Below are positions 6,290-13,981 of a stretch of DNA of 24,675 nt, piece after piece. The stretch comes from JBOGOC01 sp050747525 (lineage in GTDB: Bacteria > Acidobacteriota > Polarisedimenticolia > JACPZX01 > DASXTC01): positions 1 through 24,675 of the forward strand of contig JBOGOC010000111.1 in assembly GCA_050747525.1 (NCBI GenBank), given 5' to 3'. The notes under the pieces are model-generated. The model worked only from the letters and a program-made list of their open reading frames with translations. It made no database searches and had not been told where the DNA came from. Both the position numbers and the translations under genes were made by a program. Each line of letters opens with the position of its first letter. The stretch's first letter is position 1.

Positions 6290-9244
6290 TCAGCCCTCGG
6301 CCTCCTCACGGGGGTTGCGGATCCTGGCCAGGTAGGAGACGCGCGGGCGGTTGTTCAGCTCCGCGAGCATCTGGTAGCTGCGGTTGGAGGCCCGCTGCTT
6401 CACCACCTCGGCGGCGGGGTCCAGGATGTTGCCGAACGAGATCGCCCGGGCGGGACACGCCTGCTGGCAGGCGGTCTGCGGCGCGTCGGGAGCCATGGGG
6501 AGCGACTTGGCGCGCGCGTCTATCTTGGCGGCCTGTATCCTCTGTGTGCAGAAGGTGCACTTCTCCATCACGCCGCGCGAGCGCACCGTGACGTCGGGAT
6601 TGTTCGCCATCGCCAGCAGCTCGGGCGTGTCCTTCGTGAAATTGAAGTAATTGAACCGCCGCACCTTGTAGGAGCAGTTGTTGGAGCAGTAGCGCGTCCC
6701 GATGCAGCGGTTGTACACCATCGCGTTGAGCCCCTCGTGGTCGTGCACGGTGGCACCCACCGGGCACACCTGCTCGCACGGGGCGTTCTCGCAGTGCTGG
6801 CAGGTGACGGGCTGGAAGGCGAGGCGGTCCGGATCTTCGGGGTCCCCCGCGTAGTAGCGATCCACGCGGATCCAGTGCATCTCGCGCCCTTTGGCCACCT
6901 GCTCCTTGCCCACGACCGGGATGTTGTTCTCGCTCTGGCAGGCGATCACGCAGGCGTTGCAGCCGGTGCACGTGGTCAGGTCGATGGTCATTCCCCACTG
7001 GGGCGAGCTCTCGTAGGGATGATCGGGGTAGATCGACTCCAGCTCGGGATGCTCGAACCGCTCGTGCACGAAGTGCGGGTGCTCGCGGTACTCGCTCAGC
7101 GACGCCGAGCGCAGGATCGCCGGCAGGCGCTCGTCGCGCCCGGCCGTCCCGATGGCGTCGATGGCCCAGTGGTCCTGCGTCGTGGCCAGCAGGTGAGTGC
7201 CTCCGGTGCGCTCCGCGTGCGCCGACGCGATCCACGGAGCCGATGAGGCTCGCAGCGCGTAGGTGTCGAACCCCACGCCATCTCCGATCTGGCCGGCGGC
7301 GCGGCGCCCGTAGCCCAGCGGCAGGGCGATCGACCCATCCGCCTGGCCCGGCACCTCCAGGGCGGCGATCTCCAGGCTGCCGGCCGCGGTGGTCAGGCGG
7401 ACCATGTCGCCCGTCTTCACGCCCAGAGAGCGGGCCGTCGCCGGGCTCAGCCACGCGGCGTTGTCCCATGTCAGCTTGGTGACCGGCTCGGGCAGCTCCT
7501 GCAGCCAGGCCACGTTGGCGAAGCGTCCATCGTGAACGACGGGTGAAGGATGGAAGACGATCTCCAGCGGCCCGTCCGATGCCGGGGCCCCGCTCAGCCC
7601 CGCCGGCAGCGAGGCCGCCGGCGTCAGAGTCTCCGCGGCGAGCGCGCTCCCTTCGAGCAGGCCGTCGTGCAGCACCTTCGTCCAGGCGTTCTCGTCGAGA
7701 GGGCCGGTCCCCAGGATGCCGGCCCACGTCTGGCGCACCAGCTCGTGGCCGGTGGCGGGCTCGCCCGACTCCCACAGCGCGAGAAGCTCGGCCATCGTGC
7801 GGCCGCCATGCAGCGGCGCGATGAGGGGCTGGATCACGCTCAGGGTTCCGCCCACCGCCCGCGCGTCTCCCCACGACTCGAGGAAGTGTGCCTGCGGAAC
7901 GTGCCAGTGCGCGCGCCGGCCCGTCTCGTCCCGGTAGAGGCCCAGGTGGATGACCGTGGGGACCTTGCCCAGCGCCTCCGCGAACTTCAGATCGGCCGGA
8001 GCGTCATAGACCGGGTTGGCGCCCATCACCACCAGCGCCTTCACGCTTCCGGCGTTCATGTCGGACACGAGCCTGCCCAGGTCCTCGAGGGAAGACCGCC
8101 GGCTGTCGGCGGGCGCGTGATAGGTCACCGTGGCGCCGACGTTCCCCAGGTGCGCGTTGAGCATGGCCACCGCCGCGTGAACGGCCGGGGAGAGGTGGGC
8201 GCCCGCCACGATGAGGCCGCGGCCGCGGTGGGCCGTCAGATCGGCTGCCAGACTCCGCATCCAGGAGGCGTCCCAGCCGGCGTCCTGTCGTGCGGCGGAG
8301 CCGGGCATGCCCACCGCCGCAGCCAGCGCCTCCACGAACGCCCCCATGCGCCCGGCCTGCAGCCGCAGCCGGTGGTCCGAGCTGCCGCCGGTGGGCGACA
8401 TCCGGCTTTCGACGACGTAGAGTCGGTTCATGGAATCGTGTTCGCTCCCCAGGCGTCGCCGGTCGGCGAACTCGCGCGCGTGACGGATGGCCTCCGGGTC
8501 GCTCACCAGGAAGTCGGCGTCCAGCGAGAGGATCACATCGGCGTTCTTCGGGTGCGACATGGCGGCCCGGGGTCGTCCGGCGGCCATGGCCAGGCCGCGG
8601 TCGGCGTTCTCGTCGCTGCAGGGGGCCCACGTGATCCAGCGAGCCTTGGGGAAGCGCTCGCCGAAGCGCGCCGCCAGGCGTGCTTGCGTGGGCGAGGAGA
8701 AGGGCTCGCACACCACGGCCAGCCCCTCGCCGGCGGAGCCGGCGAAGCCTTCACGCAGTCCCTTTGCCGCGGCGACGAACTGCTCCCAGGTGCGGCGCTC
8801 GTCTCCTTCGTGGATCGACCGGGACCGATCCGGATCGTACAGGCCGTAGATGGCGGCCTGCACCAGGGCGCTGGAGCCACCCAGGGAGGAAGGATGCGAC
8901 GGGTTGCCTTCGATCTTGTTGGGGCGCCCTTCGTGCGTCTCCACGATCAGGCCGATGGCACTGTGGCCGAACGGCATGGTGGTCGCGTAGTACTGCGGCA
9001 CGCCGGGGATGATCTCCTCGGGGGGCGCCACGTAGGGCACGATACGCTCCTCGGGGCGCCGGCATCCCGACAGCCAGGCCATCGAGACGGTCGCGCCCAT
9101 CAGCGTGAGCATCTGCCGCCGGCCGATCTGCGTGGGGGGCCGGTCGGCCCCTTCGGGGAACTCTCCCTTCACGAAGTCGCGCACCGACTCGTCGCCCGCC
9201 AGAGCCTCGGGGCTCCTCCACCAGCGATCGTTGCTCACGGACAC
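6290..9244 (-). CDS. actB: ActB-like TAT-exported molybdopterin-type / Fe-S oxidoreductase subunit
   Basis: 984 residues with a GTG start. Residues 1-60 carry a twin-arginine motif (GRRQMLTLMG at 41-50) and a short hydrophobic stretch ending in SGC61, as in the TAT-variant ActB family. The body (about 65-730) is a molybdopterin oxidoreductase fold that in characterised ActB carries no Mo cofactor. The C-terminal part (about 750-935) is a ferredoxin-like domain with four cysteine sets: CTGCNACVIAC, CQHCENAPCEQVC, CIGTRYCSNNC, and CTFC with CQQAC. In alternative complex III it contacts the pentaheme ActA and the NrfD-like ActC. Here ActA precedes it with a 1-nt gap, but ActC is missing and ActE follows. 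The protein looks intact and full length for the family, so I do not regard it as decaying. Confidence 0.92.
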   Translation of the reverse strand: MSVSNDRWWRSPEALAGDESVRDFVKGEFPEGADRPPTQIGRRQMLTLMGATVSMAWLSGCRRPEERIVPYVAPPEEIIPGVPQYYATTMPFGHSAIGLIVETHEGRPNKIEGNPSHPSSLGGSSALVQAAIYGLYDPDRSRSIHEGDERRTWEQFVAAAKGLREGFAGSAGEGLAVVCEPFSSPTQARLAARFGERFPKARWITWAPCSDENADRGLAMAAGRPRAAMSHPKNADVILSLDADFLVSDPEAIRHAREFADRRRLGSEHDSMNRLYVVESRMSPTGGSSDHRLRLQAGRMGAFVEALAAAVGMPGSAARQDAGWDASWMRSLAADLTAHRGRGLIVAGAHLSPAVHAAVAMLNAHLGNVGATVTYHAPADSRRSSLEDLGRLVSDMNAGSVKALVVMGANPVYDAPADLKFAEALGKVPTVIHLGLYRDETGRRAHWHVPQAHFLESWGDARAVGGTLSVIQPLIAPLHGGRTMAELLALWESGEPATGHELVRQTWAGILGTGPLDENAWTKVLHDGLLEGSALAAETLTPAASLPAGLSGAPASDGPLEIVFHPSPVVHDGRFANVAWLQELPEPVTKLTWDNAAWLSPATARSLGVKTGDMVRLTTAAGSLEIAALEVPGQADGSIALPLGYGRRAAGQIGDGVGFDTYALRASSAPWIASAHAERTGGTHLLATTQDHWAIDAIGTAGRDERLPAILRSASLSEYREHPHFVHERFEHPELESIYPDHPYESSPQWGMTIDLTTCTGCNACVIACQSENNIPVVGKEQVAKGREMHWIRVDRYYAGDPEDPDRLAFQPVTCQHCENAPCEQVCPVGATVHDHEGLNAMVYNRCIGTRYCSNNCSYKVRRFNYFNFTKDTPELLAMANNPDVTVRSRGVMEKCTFCTQRIQAAKIDARAKSLPMAPDAPQTACQQACPARAISFGNILDPAAEVVKQRASNRSYQMLAELNNRPRVSYLARIRNPREEAEG

Positions 9245-9245
9245 C

Positions 9246-9893
9246 TCATCGGTGGCACCCGGTGCAGTCCTCGGGAGGGCTGATGTGGCGCTCGGTCATG
9301 GCGCGGGCGGCGAAGTCGGCCTGATCGGGTGGAGGACTCCATCGCATGTTGGTCACCTGGGACGGCGGCCGCAGGTTGGGCTGAGGGTTCCGATGGCACT
9401 CGAGGCACCACGACATGCTGAGGGGCTCCACCTGGTGCACTTCCTCCATCTGATCCACCCGGCCATGGCAGCTCACGCATCCCACGCCCGCGCGCACGTG
9501 CACGCCATGGTTGAAGAAGGCGTAGTCGGGGAGCTTGTGCACGCGCACCCAGCGGATCGGCTCTCCGGTGCGCACGCTCTCGCGCAGCGGCTCGAGCTTC
9601 GGGCTCTCGGGCAGCACGACCTTGTGGCAGTTCATGCAGGTGTCCGAGGGCGGGATGTTGGCCACGGCGGACTTCTCCACCGACATGTGGCAGTAGCGGC
9701 AGTCGATGGACATGTCGCCGGCGTGCAGCTTGTGGCTGTAGGGGATGGGCTGGCGGGGCATGTACCCGACGTCCGTGTACCAGGGAGACCCGAAATACCA
9801 GATCCCGCCGGTCATGACAGCCGGAGCAAGTATGCCGCCCACCGCCCCAACCAGGGGGAGCTTGTTGGTCCACTCCGGAAAAATCTGAGCCAA
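9246..9893 (-). CDS. actA: ActA-like pentaheme cytochrome c subunit of alternative complex III
   Basis: 215 residues if translated from the TTG at 9893, which gives the family-typical start MAQIFPEWTNKLP. The frame is open upstream to 10433, but that stretch contains the predicted promoter and the divergent gene, so it is not coding. One N-terminal helix (about 13-35) anchors the protein, and the rest is periplasmic. Five heme c motifs are present: CRYCH (65-69), CMNCH (86-90), CVSCH (139-143), CLECH (163-167) and CTGCH (210-214), the number known for ActA. Several extra His residues (54, 57, 119, 129, 132) can act as sixth ligands. A GAGGG stretch about 9 nt upstream of the TTG supports the start. 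It is the first gene of the seven-gene operon. Confidence 0.9.
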   Translation of the reverse strand: MAQIFPEWTNKLPLVGAVGGILAPAVMTGGIWYFGSPWYTDVGYMPRQPIPYSHKLHAGDMSIDCRYCHMSVEKSAVANIPPSDTCMNCHKVVLPESPKLEPLRESVRTGEPIRWVRVHKLPDYAFFNHGVHVRAGVGCVSCHGRVDQMEEVHQVEPLSMSWCLECHRNPQPNLRPPSQVTNMRWSPPPDQADFAARAMTERHISPPEDCTGCHR

Positions 9894-9965
9894 GAGCCGT
9901 TGCCCTCGTCCGTCGCATGAGCCGGGAGCCGTGAAACGGACGACGACACCGGCGGCGAGCGCCGA

Positions 9966-9995
9966 AGGATAGAACCAGCGTCCACGAACGGTCAA
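9966..9995 (-). promoter_or_regulatory. Predicted sigma70-type promoter of the ActA-CydA-like operon
   Basis: On the minus strand TTGACC (9990-9995) and TATCCT (9966-9971) are separated by 18 bp, matching 5/6 and 4/6 of the consensus. Transcription would start near 9959, leaving a leader of about 65 nt before the TTG start of the ActA-like gene. It lies in the 244-bp divergent region shared with the cupredoxin/oxidase operon. Seen by eye only. Confidence 0.5.
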
Positions 9996-10031
9996 GCGGC
10001 ATCCGGAGAATCGGGATCCTGGAGAAAGGGC

Positions 10032-10060
10032 TTGAGTCCGTCCGGGGGTGCTGCTACGCT
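10032..10060 (+). promoter_or_regulatory. Weak candidate promoter of the cupredoxin-cox operon
   Basis: TTGAGT (10032-10037) and TACGCT (10055-10060) are spaced by 17 bp, with about 78 nt to the ATG of the cupredoxin gene. Matches to consensus are only 4/6 and 3/6, so this is a tentative call. It is the best spaced pair I see upstream of that gene. No clear operator palindrome was found between it and the divergent promoter. Confidence 0.22.
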
Positions 10061-10137
10061 TTGCCGTGCATTCGTGTCCGGGTGGCCGAAGCGTCGATTG
10101 TCCAACACGCGCATCTGACCAAAACGAGGAGTCGCCC

Positions 10138-10863
10138 ATGCTGAACAGAAGGATCCAGTTTGCCCCGGCGGTGCTGGTGGCAGCCTGCCTGACCGGCAGC
10201 GTCCATGCCGGCAGCATCACGGGCACCGTGAAGTACGATGGGCCGGTCCCCGCGTCGATGAAGCAGCCGCTGCAGATGAACGCCGACCCGGCCTGTGCCC
10301 TCAAGCACAAGTCTCCCGTGCTGCCCGAAGCGCTGGTCCTTGGGCCCGGGCAGACGCTGGCCCACGTGTTCGTGCAGGTGAAGAAGGGTCTGCCCGAGAA
10401 GGCGTGGCCCACGCCAGCGCAGCCGCTGGTCATGAACCAGGAGGGATGCCTCTACACGCCGCACGTGATGGGGATCATGGTGAACCAGCCCTTCAAGATC
10501 CTCAATTCCGACGGCCTGCTGCACAATGTGCACGCCCTCCCCAAGATCAATGCAGGCTTCAATCGTGCCATGCCCGCCAACGTGAAGGAAGCCGAGTTCA
10601 AGTTCGCCAAGGAAGAAGAGATGTTCAAGATCAAGTGCGACGTCCATCCCTGGATGGGCGCGTGGATCCAGGTGATGAAGCATCCCTACTTCGCGGTGAC
10701 GGGGACCGACGGCAAGTACGCCATCAAGGACCTCGGCCCGGGCACCTACGAGATCGAAGTCTGGCACGAGAAGCTCAAGACCAAGACCGCCACGGTCAAG
10801 ATCAGCGGGGACGAGGCGCAGGTCGCCGATTTCACGTTCACCCCTCCGCAGAAAGCGAACTAG
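10138..10863 (+). CDS. Exported cupredoxin-like blue-copper protein
   Basis: 241 residues from the ATG at 10138, preceded by GAGGA (10126-10130); the frame's upstream extension has no signal peptide and is rejected. A signal peptide ends at about VHA24. A cupredoxin-like fold follows, with His129 and His132 (LLHNVHALP) and a CDVHPWM loop (Cys167, His170, Met173). This loop has the same C-x2-H-x2-M spacing as the amicyanin loop CTPHPFM, so a type 1 copper site is likely. The C-terminal part (about 183-235) looks like a carboxypeptidase-regulatory-type beta-sandwich (TDGKYAIKDLGPGTYEIEVWHE). It lies 6 nt before coxI, so it is a candidate periplasmic electron carrier to the CuA site of the oxidase. 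A structural or copper-delivery role is also possible. Confidence 0.85.
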   Translation: MLNRRIQFAPAVLVAACLTGSVHAGSITGTVKYDGPVPASMKQPLQMNADPACALKHKSPVLPEALVLGPGQTLAHVFVQVKKGLPEKAWPTPAQPLVMNQEGCLYTPHVMGIMVNQPFKILNSDGLLHNVHALPKINAGFNRAMPANVKEAEFKFAKEEEMFKIKCDVHPWMGAWIQVMKHPYFAVTGTDGKYAIKDLGPGTYEIEVWHEKLKTKTATVKISGDEAQVADFTFTPPQKAN

Positions 10864-10869
10864 ACGACC

Positions 10870-12582
10870 GTGGGATTCTGGCGCAAGTACGTCTTTTCGG
10901 TCGATCACAAGGTCATCGGCATCCAGTACGCGGTCACGGGGCTGGTCTTCCTGTTTTTCGGCTTCTGCCTGATGATGTTGATGAGATGGCAGCTGGCCTA
11001 TCCGGGTCAGCCCATCCCGCTCATCGGCGGGTTCCTGGGTGATGCCCGAGCGCCCGGCGGCATCATGCTTCCCGACTTCTACAACGAGCTGGGCGCCATG
11101 CACGGCACCATCATGGTGTTCCTGGGCGTCGTGCCGCTGGCGGTGGGCGGGTTCGGCAACTTCGTCCTGCCGCTGCAGATCGGCACGGTGGACATGGCCT
11201 TCCCCAAGCTGAACATGCTCAGCTACTGGAGCCTGTTCCTGGGCGGCGTCACCATGTTCGCCAGCTTCTTCGTGCCGGGCGGGGCCGCCCAGTCGGGCTG
11301 GACCTCCTACGCGCCTCTGGCCGTGATCGCCCCCGGCCAGACCATGTGGCTGATCGGGATGATCTTCCTGATCACCTCGTCGCTGCTTGGGTCGATCAAC
11401 TTTCTGGTCACCACCATTCAGCTGCGGGCGAAGGGGCTGAGCTTCTTCCGGCTGCCGTTCTTCGTGTGGGCGCAGTTCGTCACCGCCTTCCTGCTGCTGC
11501 TGGCCTTCCCCCCGCTGGAGGCGGCCGGCATCCTGCAGCTCATGGATCGGCTGGCCAGCACCAGCTTCTTCATGCCGAGCGGCCTGGTGGTGAGCGGCCA
11601 GGCGGTGGAGGTGAGCGGAGGAGGGAGCCCGCTGCTGTGGCAGCACCTGTTCTGGTTCCTGGCCCACCCCGAGGTCTACGTCCTCATCCTGCCGGCCATC
11701 GGGATCGTGGCCGAGGTGATCGCCGGCAACACGCGCAAGCCGCTGTGGGGCTACCGGTCGATGGTGTGGGCCGTCATCGCCCTGGGCTTCCTGTCGTTCG
11801 TGGTCTGGGCGCACCACATGTTCCTGACCGGGATGGGAACGGTGATGTCCAGCTTCTTCCAGACCACCACGATGATCATCTCGATCCCGTCGGTGATCCT
11901 GCTGAGCTGCCTGTTCCTCTCGCTGTGGGGAGGCTCCATCCGGTTCAACACGCCCATGCTGTTCGCGCTCGCCTTCCTGCCGATGTTCGGGATCGGCGGG
12001 CTGACCGGGCTGCCGCTGGGTCTGTCCTCTCCCGACATCGCCCTGCACGACACCTACTACGTGATCGGGCACTTCCACTACGTCGTGGCGCCGGGGACCC
12101 TCTTTGCGCTGTTCGCGGGCGTGTACTGGTGGTTCCCTAAGGTGACTGGGCGGAAGATGAGCGAGCGCCTCGGCAAGCTCCACTTCTGGCCGTCGCTGGT
12201 CTTCATGAACGGCATCTTCCTGCCCATGATGATTCAGGGGATGCAGGGGGTGTCGCGCCGCCTGGCCGACGGCGGCAGGACCTACGACTTCATGAGCCCG
12301 CAGCTCGACACCACGATGGGCATCATCTCGTGGTCGGCCTGGCTGCTCGCGCTGTCGCAGATTCCGTTCATCATCAACTTCTTCAAGAGCATCTTCGCCG
12401 GCGAGAAGGTGGGGGACAATCCCTGGGATGCCACCACGCTGGAATGGCAGGCTCCCTCGCCCCCGCCGCATGGGAATTTCACGCACGCCATGGTGGTGTA
12501 CCGCGGCCCTTACGAATACAGCGTTCCGGGGCAGGAGCGTGACTTCCAGCCACAGAACCAGCAGCAGCCGGTGGAGGCCTGA
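10870..12582 (+). CDS. ctaD: Cytochrome c oxidase subunit I (A1-type heme-copper oxidase)
   Basis: 570 residues, GTG start, a polytopic membrane protein holding the low-spin heme, the high-spin heme and CuB. Seen: His78 (GAMHGT, low-spin heme); His266-Pro-Glu268-Val-Tyr270 (AHPEVY, CuB ligand, crosslinked Tyr and the Glu that defines the A1 D-channel); His315-His316 (AHHMFLTGM, CuB); HDTYYVIGHFHY with His401 (high-spin heme) and His403 (low-spin heme). FPKLN (111-115) is the conserved loop-2 element. The first residue of the usual GHPEVY is Ala here. It reduces oxygen to water and pumps protons. The gene lies 6 nt after the cupredoxin gene and 5 nt before coxIII. The C-terminal tail is Pro/Gln-rich and cytoplasmic. 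Confidence 0.97.
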   Translation: MGFWRKYVFSVDHKVIGIQYAVTGLVFLFFGFCLMMLMRWQLAYPGQPIPLIGGFLGDARAPGGIMLPDFYNELGAMHGTIMVFLGVVPLAVGGFGNFVLPLQIGTVDMAFPKLNMLSYWSLFLGGVTMFASFFVPGGAAQSGWTSYAPLAVIAPGQTMWLIGMIFLITSSLLGSINFLVTTIQLRAKGLSFFRLPFFVWAQFVTAFLLLLAFPPLEAAGILQLMDRLASTSFFMPSGLVVSGQAVEVSGGGSPLLWQHLFWFLAHPEVYVLILPAIGIVAEVIAGNTRKPLWGYRSMVWAVIALGFLSFVVWAHHMFLTGMGTVMSSFFQTTTMIISIPSVILLSCLFLSLWGGSIRFNTPMLFALAFLPMFGIGGLTGLPLGLSSPDIALHDTYYVIGHFHYVVAPGTLFALFAGVYWWFPKVTGRKMSERLGKLHFWPSLVFMNGIFLPMMIQGMQGVSRRLADGGRTYDFMSPQLDTTMGIISWSAWLLALSQIPFIINFFKSIFAGEKVGDNPWDATTLEWQAPSPPPHGNFTHAMVVYRGPYEYSVPGQERDFQPQNQQQPVEA

Positions 12583-12587
12583 TCCCC

Positions 12588-13190
12588 ATGTCGACGCACG
12601 CGGAGATCCCCTACATCACGGACGCGCGGCCCGACACGGGCGTGACCAACGGCAAGCTGGGCATCTGGCTCTTCCTGGCCTCCGAGGTGATGCTCTTCGG
12701 GGCCCTGTTCGCAACCTACATCATGATGCGCATGGGCGCGGAGACCTGGCCGGCCGGAGCCAGCATCCTCAACGTGCCGCTGGCGACCTTCAACACCGTC
12801 GTGCTCATCACGTCCAGCGTCACCATGGTGATGGCCTGGGCGTCGCTGATGCGGCGGCGGTTCGGCGCCTTCCAGATGTACATGTTCGCCACCGTCGGGC
12901 TGGGCGTCGTGTTCCTGGTGGTGAAGTATTTCGAGTACAGCGCCAAGTTCCACCATGAGCTGTACCCGAGCACCAACACCTTTCTGGCCATCTACTTCAC
13001 GCTGACCGGCCTGCACATGCTGCACGTGATCGGCGGCATGGTGGTGAACGCCTACTTCGGAGTCTTCGGGAGGCGTGCGTTCGAGCACGATCCTCAGTGG
13101 CTGACCAACCGGGTGGAGAACTCCGGACTGTTCTGGCACTTCGTGGACCTGGTCTGGATCTTCCTCTTCCCCATCCTGTACCTGCTGTAG
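12588..13190 (+). CDS. ctaE: Cytochrome c oxidase subunit III
   Basis: 200 residues with about five transmembrane helices, the usual length for the bacterial five-helix form. Recognisable elements are LGIWLFLASEVMLFGALFATY near the N-terminus, the FLVVKYFEYSAKF segment and the TGLHMLHVIGGM helix, ending with a FWHFVDLVWIFLFPILYLL helix. It contributes to stability and proton uptake of the oxidase and binds no metal. GGAGG (12573-12577, inside the end of coxI) serves as ribosome binding site. It belongs to the cox operon between subunits I and IV. Confidence 0.95.
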   Translation: MSTHAEIPYITDARPDTGVTNGKLGIWLFLASEVMLFGALFATYIMMRMGAETWPAGASILNVPLATFNTVVLITSSVTMVMAWASLMRRRFGAFQMYMFATVGLGVVFLVVKYFEYSAKFHHELYPSTNTFLAIYFTLTGLHMLHVIGGMVVNAYFGVFGRRAFEHDPQWLTNRVENSGLFWHFVDLVWIFLFPILYLL

Positions 13191-13199
13191 GAGCGACGC

Positions 13200-13535
13200 A
13201 TGCAGACTCATGCTCCCCATGCCCCCCACCACACGGATGCCGAGATCGATCGGCACGTCAGGACGTACCTGACCGTGTTCGGGGCCCTGCTGGTCCTGAC
13301 GCTCGCCACGGTGGGGGCCTGGAAGTTCCTGCACCTGCCGCTGCCGCTGACCATCACCCTGGCGCTGTTCATCGCGGTGGTGAAGGGGTCGTTGGTAGCC
13401 TGCTACTTCATGCACCTCGTCTCCGAGCGCAAGCTGATCCACTACGTGCTGGCCATGACGGTGGTGTTCTTCTTCGTGCTACTCCTGCTGCCGATGGTCA
13501 CCTCCATGGCCGATGCGGTCCAGGTGGCCGGCTGA
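13200..13535 (+). CDS. Cytochrome c oxidase subunit IV (prokaryotic, CyoD/COX4-like)
   Basis: 111 residues with a His-rich N-terminus (HAPHAPHHTDAEID) and three helices at about 22-43, 48-70 and 80-103. This matches the small prokaryotic subunit IV family, with VKGSLVACYFMHL in the middle helix as a typical core motif. It is an accessory subunit of the oxidase with no metal ligands known. The His-rich head could bind copper or zinc, but this is speculation. The ribosome binding site is the TAGGAG around the stop of coxIII. Two nt separate it from the next gene. Confidence 0.9.
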   Translation: MQTHAPHAPHHTDAEIDRHVRTYLTVFGALLVLTLATVGAWKFLHLPLPLTITLALFIAVVKGSLVACYFMHLVSERKLIHYVLAMTVVFFFVLLLLPMVTSMADAVQVAG

Positions 13536-13537
13536 CC

Positions 13538-13981
13538 ATGTCCCTCAAGGCCTTCCACATCGTGTTCGTCACGCTGGCCACGCTGCTGGCGTTCGCGTTC
13601 GCCGCCTGGGCGTTCTCGGCGGGGATGCCGCTGGCGGGAGGCCTGGCCGCGGTGTTCGGCGCCGGCCTGATCGTGTACGGGTTCTGGTTCTGGAAGAAGA
13701 TCAAGCCGCTGACCGAGGACCGCGGCGAGCGGCCCCGGATAGGACGGCCCAGGGTGGTCGTGCCGCTGGCGCTGGCCTCCCTTGCCTGGCTGCTGAGCGG
13801 TCGTGATGCCACGGCCTGCTCGGTGTGCTACGGGGCGGCGGAGGGACAGATGATCGAGGCGGCGCGCGCGGGGGTCTGGCTCATGATCGGGTTCGTGGCG
13901 GTCATGCAGGTGGGCTTCGGCCTGTTCTTCATCCAATTGTGGCGGCGAGCCAGGAAGCACAAGGAGTCCGCGGAATCATGA
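13538..13981 (+). CDS. Small membrane protein with CSVCYG motif in the cox operon
   Basis: 147 residues from the ATG at 13538. The N-terminal half has two helices (about 4-28 and 33-52) and the ending FWFWKKIKPL, which resembles short uncharacterised proteins often seen beside cox genes. A third hydrophobic stretch (72-87) precedes ACSVCYGAAEGQM (Cys94, Cys97), then a last helix at 112-134 ends in positively charged residues. The second half looks like a separate class of small CSVC-containing membrane proteins, so the gene may be a fusion of two. The Cys pair after a signal-like helix could bind a metal or act in redox at the periplasmic face, for example in CuA assembly, but no function is established. 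It overlaps coxII by 4 nt (ATGA). Confidence 0.8.
   Translation: MSLKAFHIVFVTLATLLAFAFAAWAFSAGMPLAGGLAAVFGAGLIVYGFWFWKKIKPLTEDRGERPRIGRPRVVVPLALASLAWLLSGRDATACSVCYGAAEGQMIEAARAGVWLMIGFVAVMQVGFGLFFIQLWRRARKHKESAES

Noticed and set aside
9894..10433. N-terminal extension of the ActA frame by 180 codons
   Set aside because: It would cover the promoter region and most of the start of the divergent cupredoxin gene, and has no family-like sequence.
10054..12486. 810-codon minus-strand frame opposite the cupredoxin and coxI genes
   Set aside because: It is rich in Arg, His, Gln, Glu and Pro, as expected from the antisense of GC-rich membrane genes; the plus-strand genes have conserved motifs.
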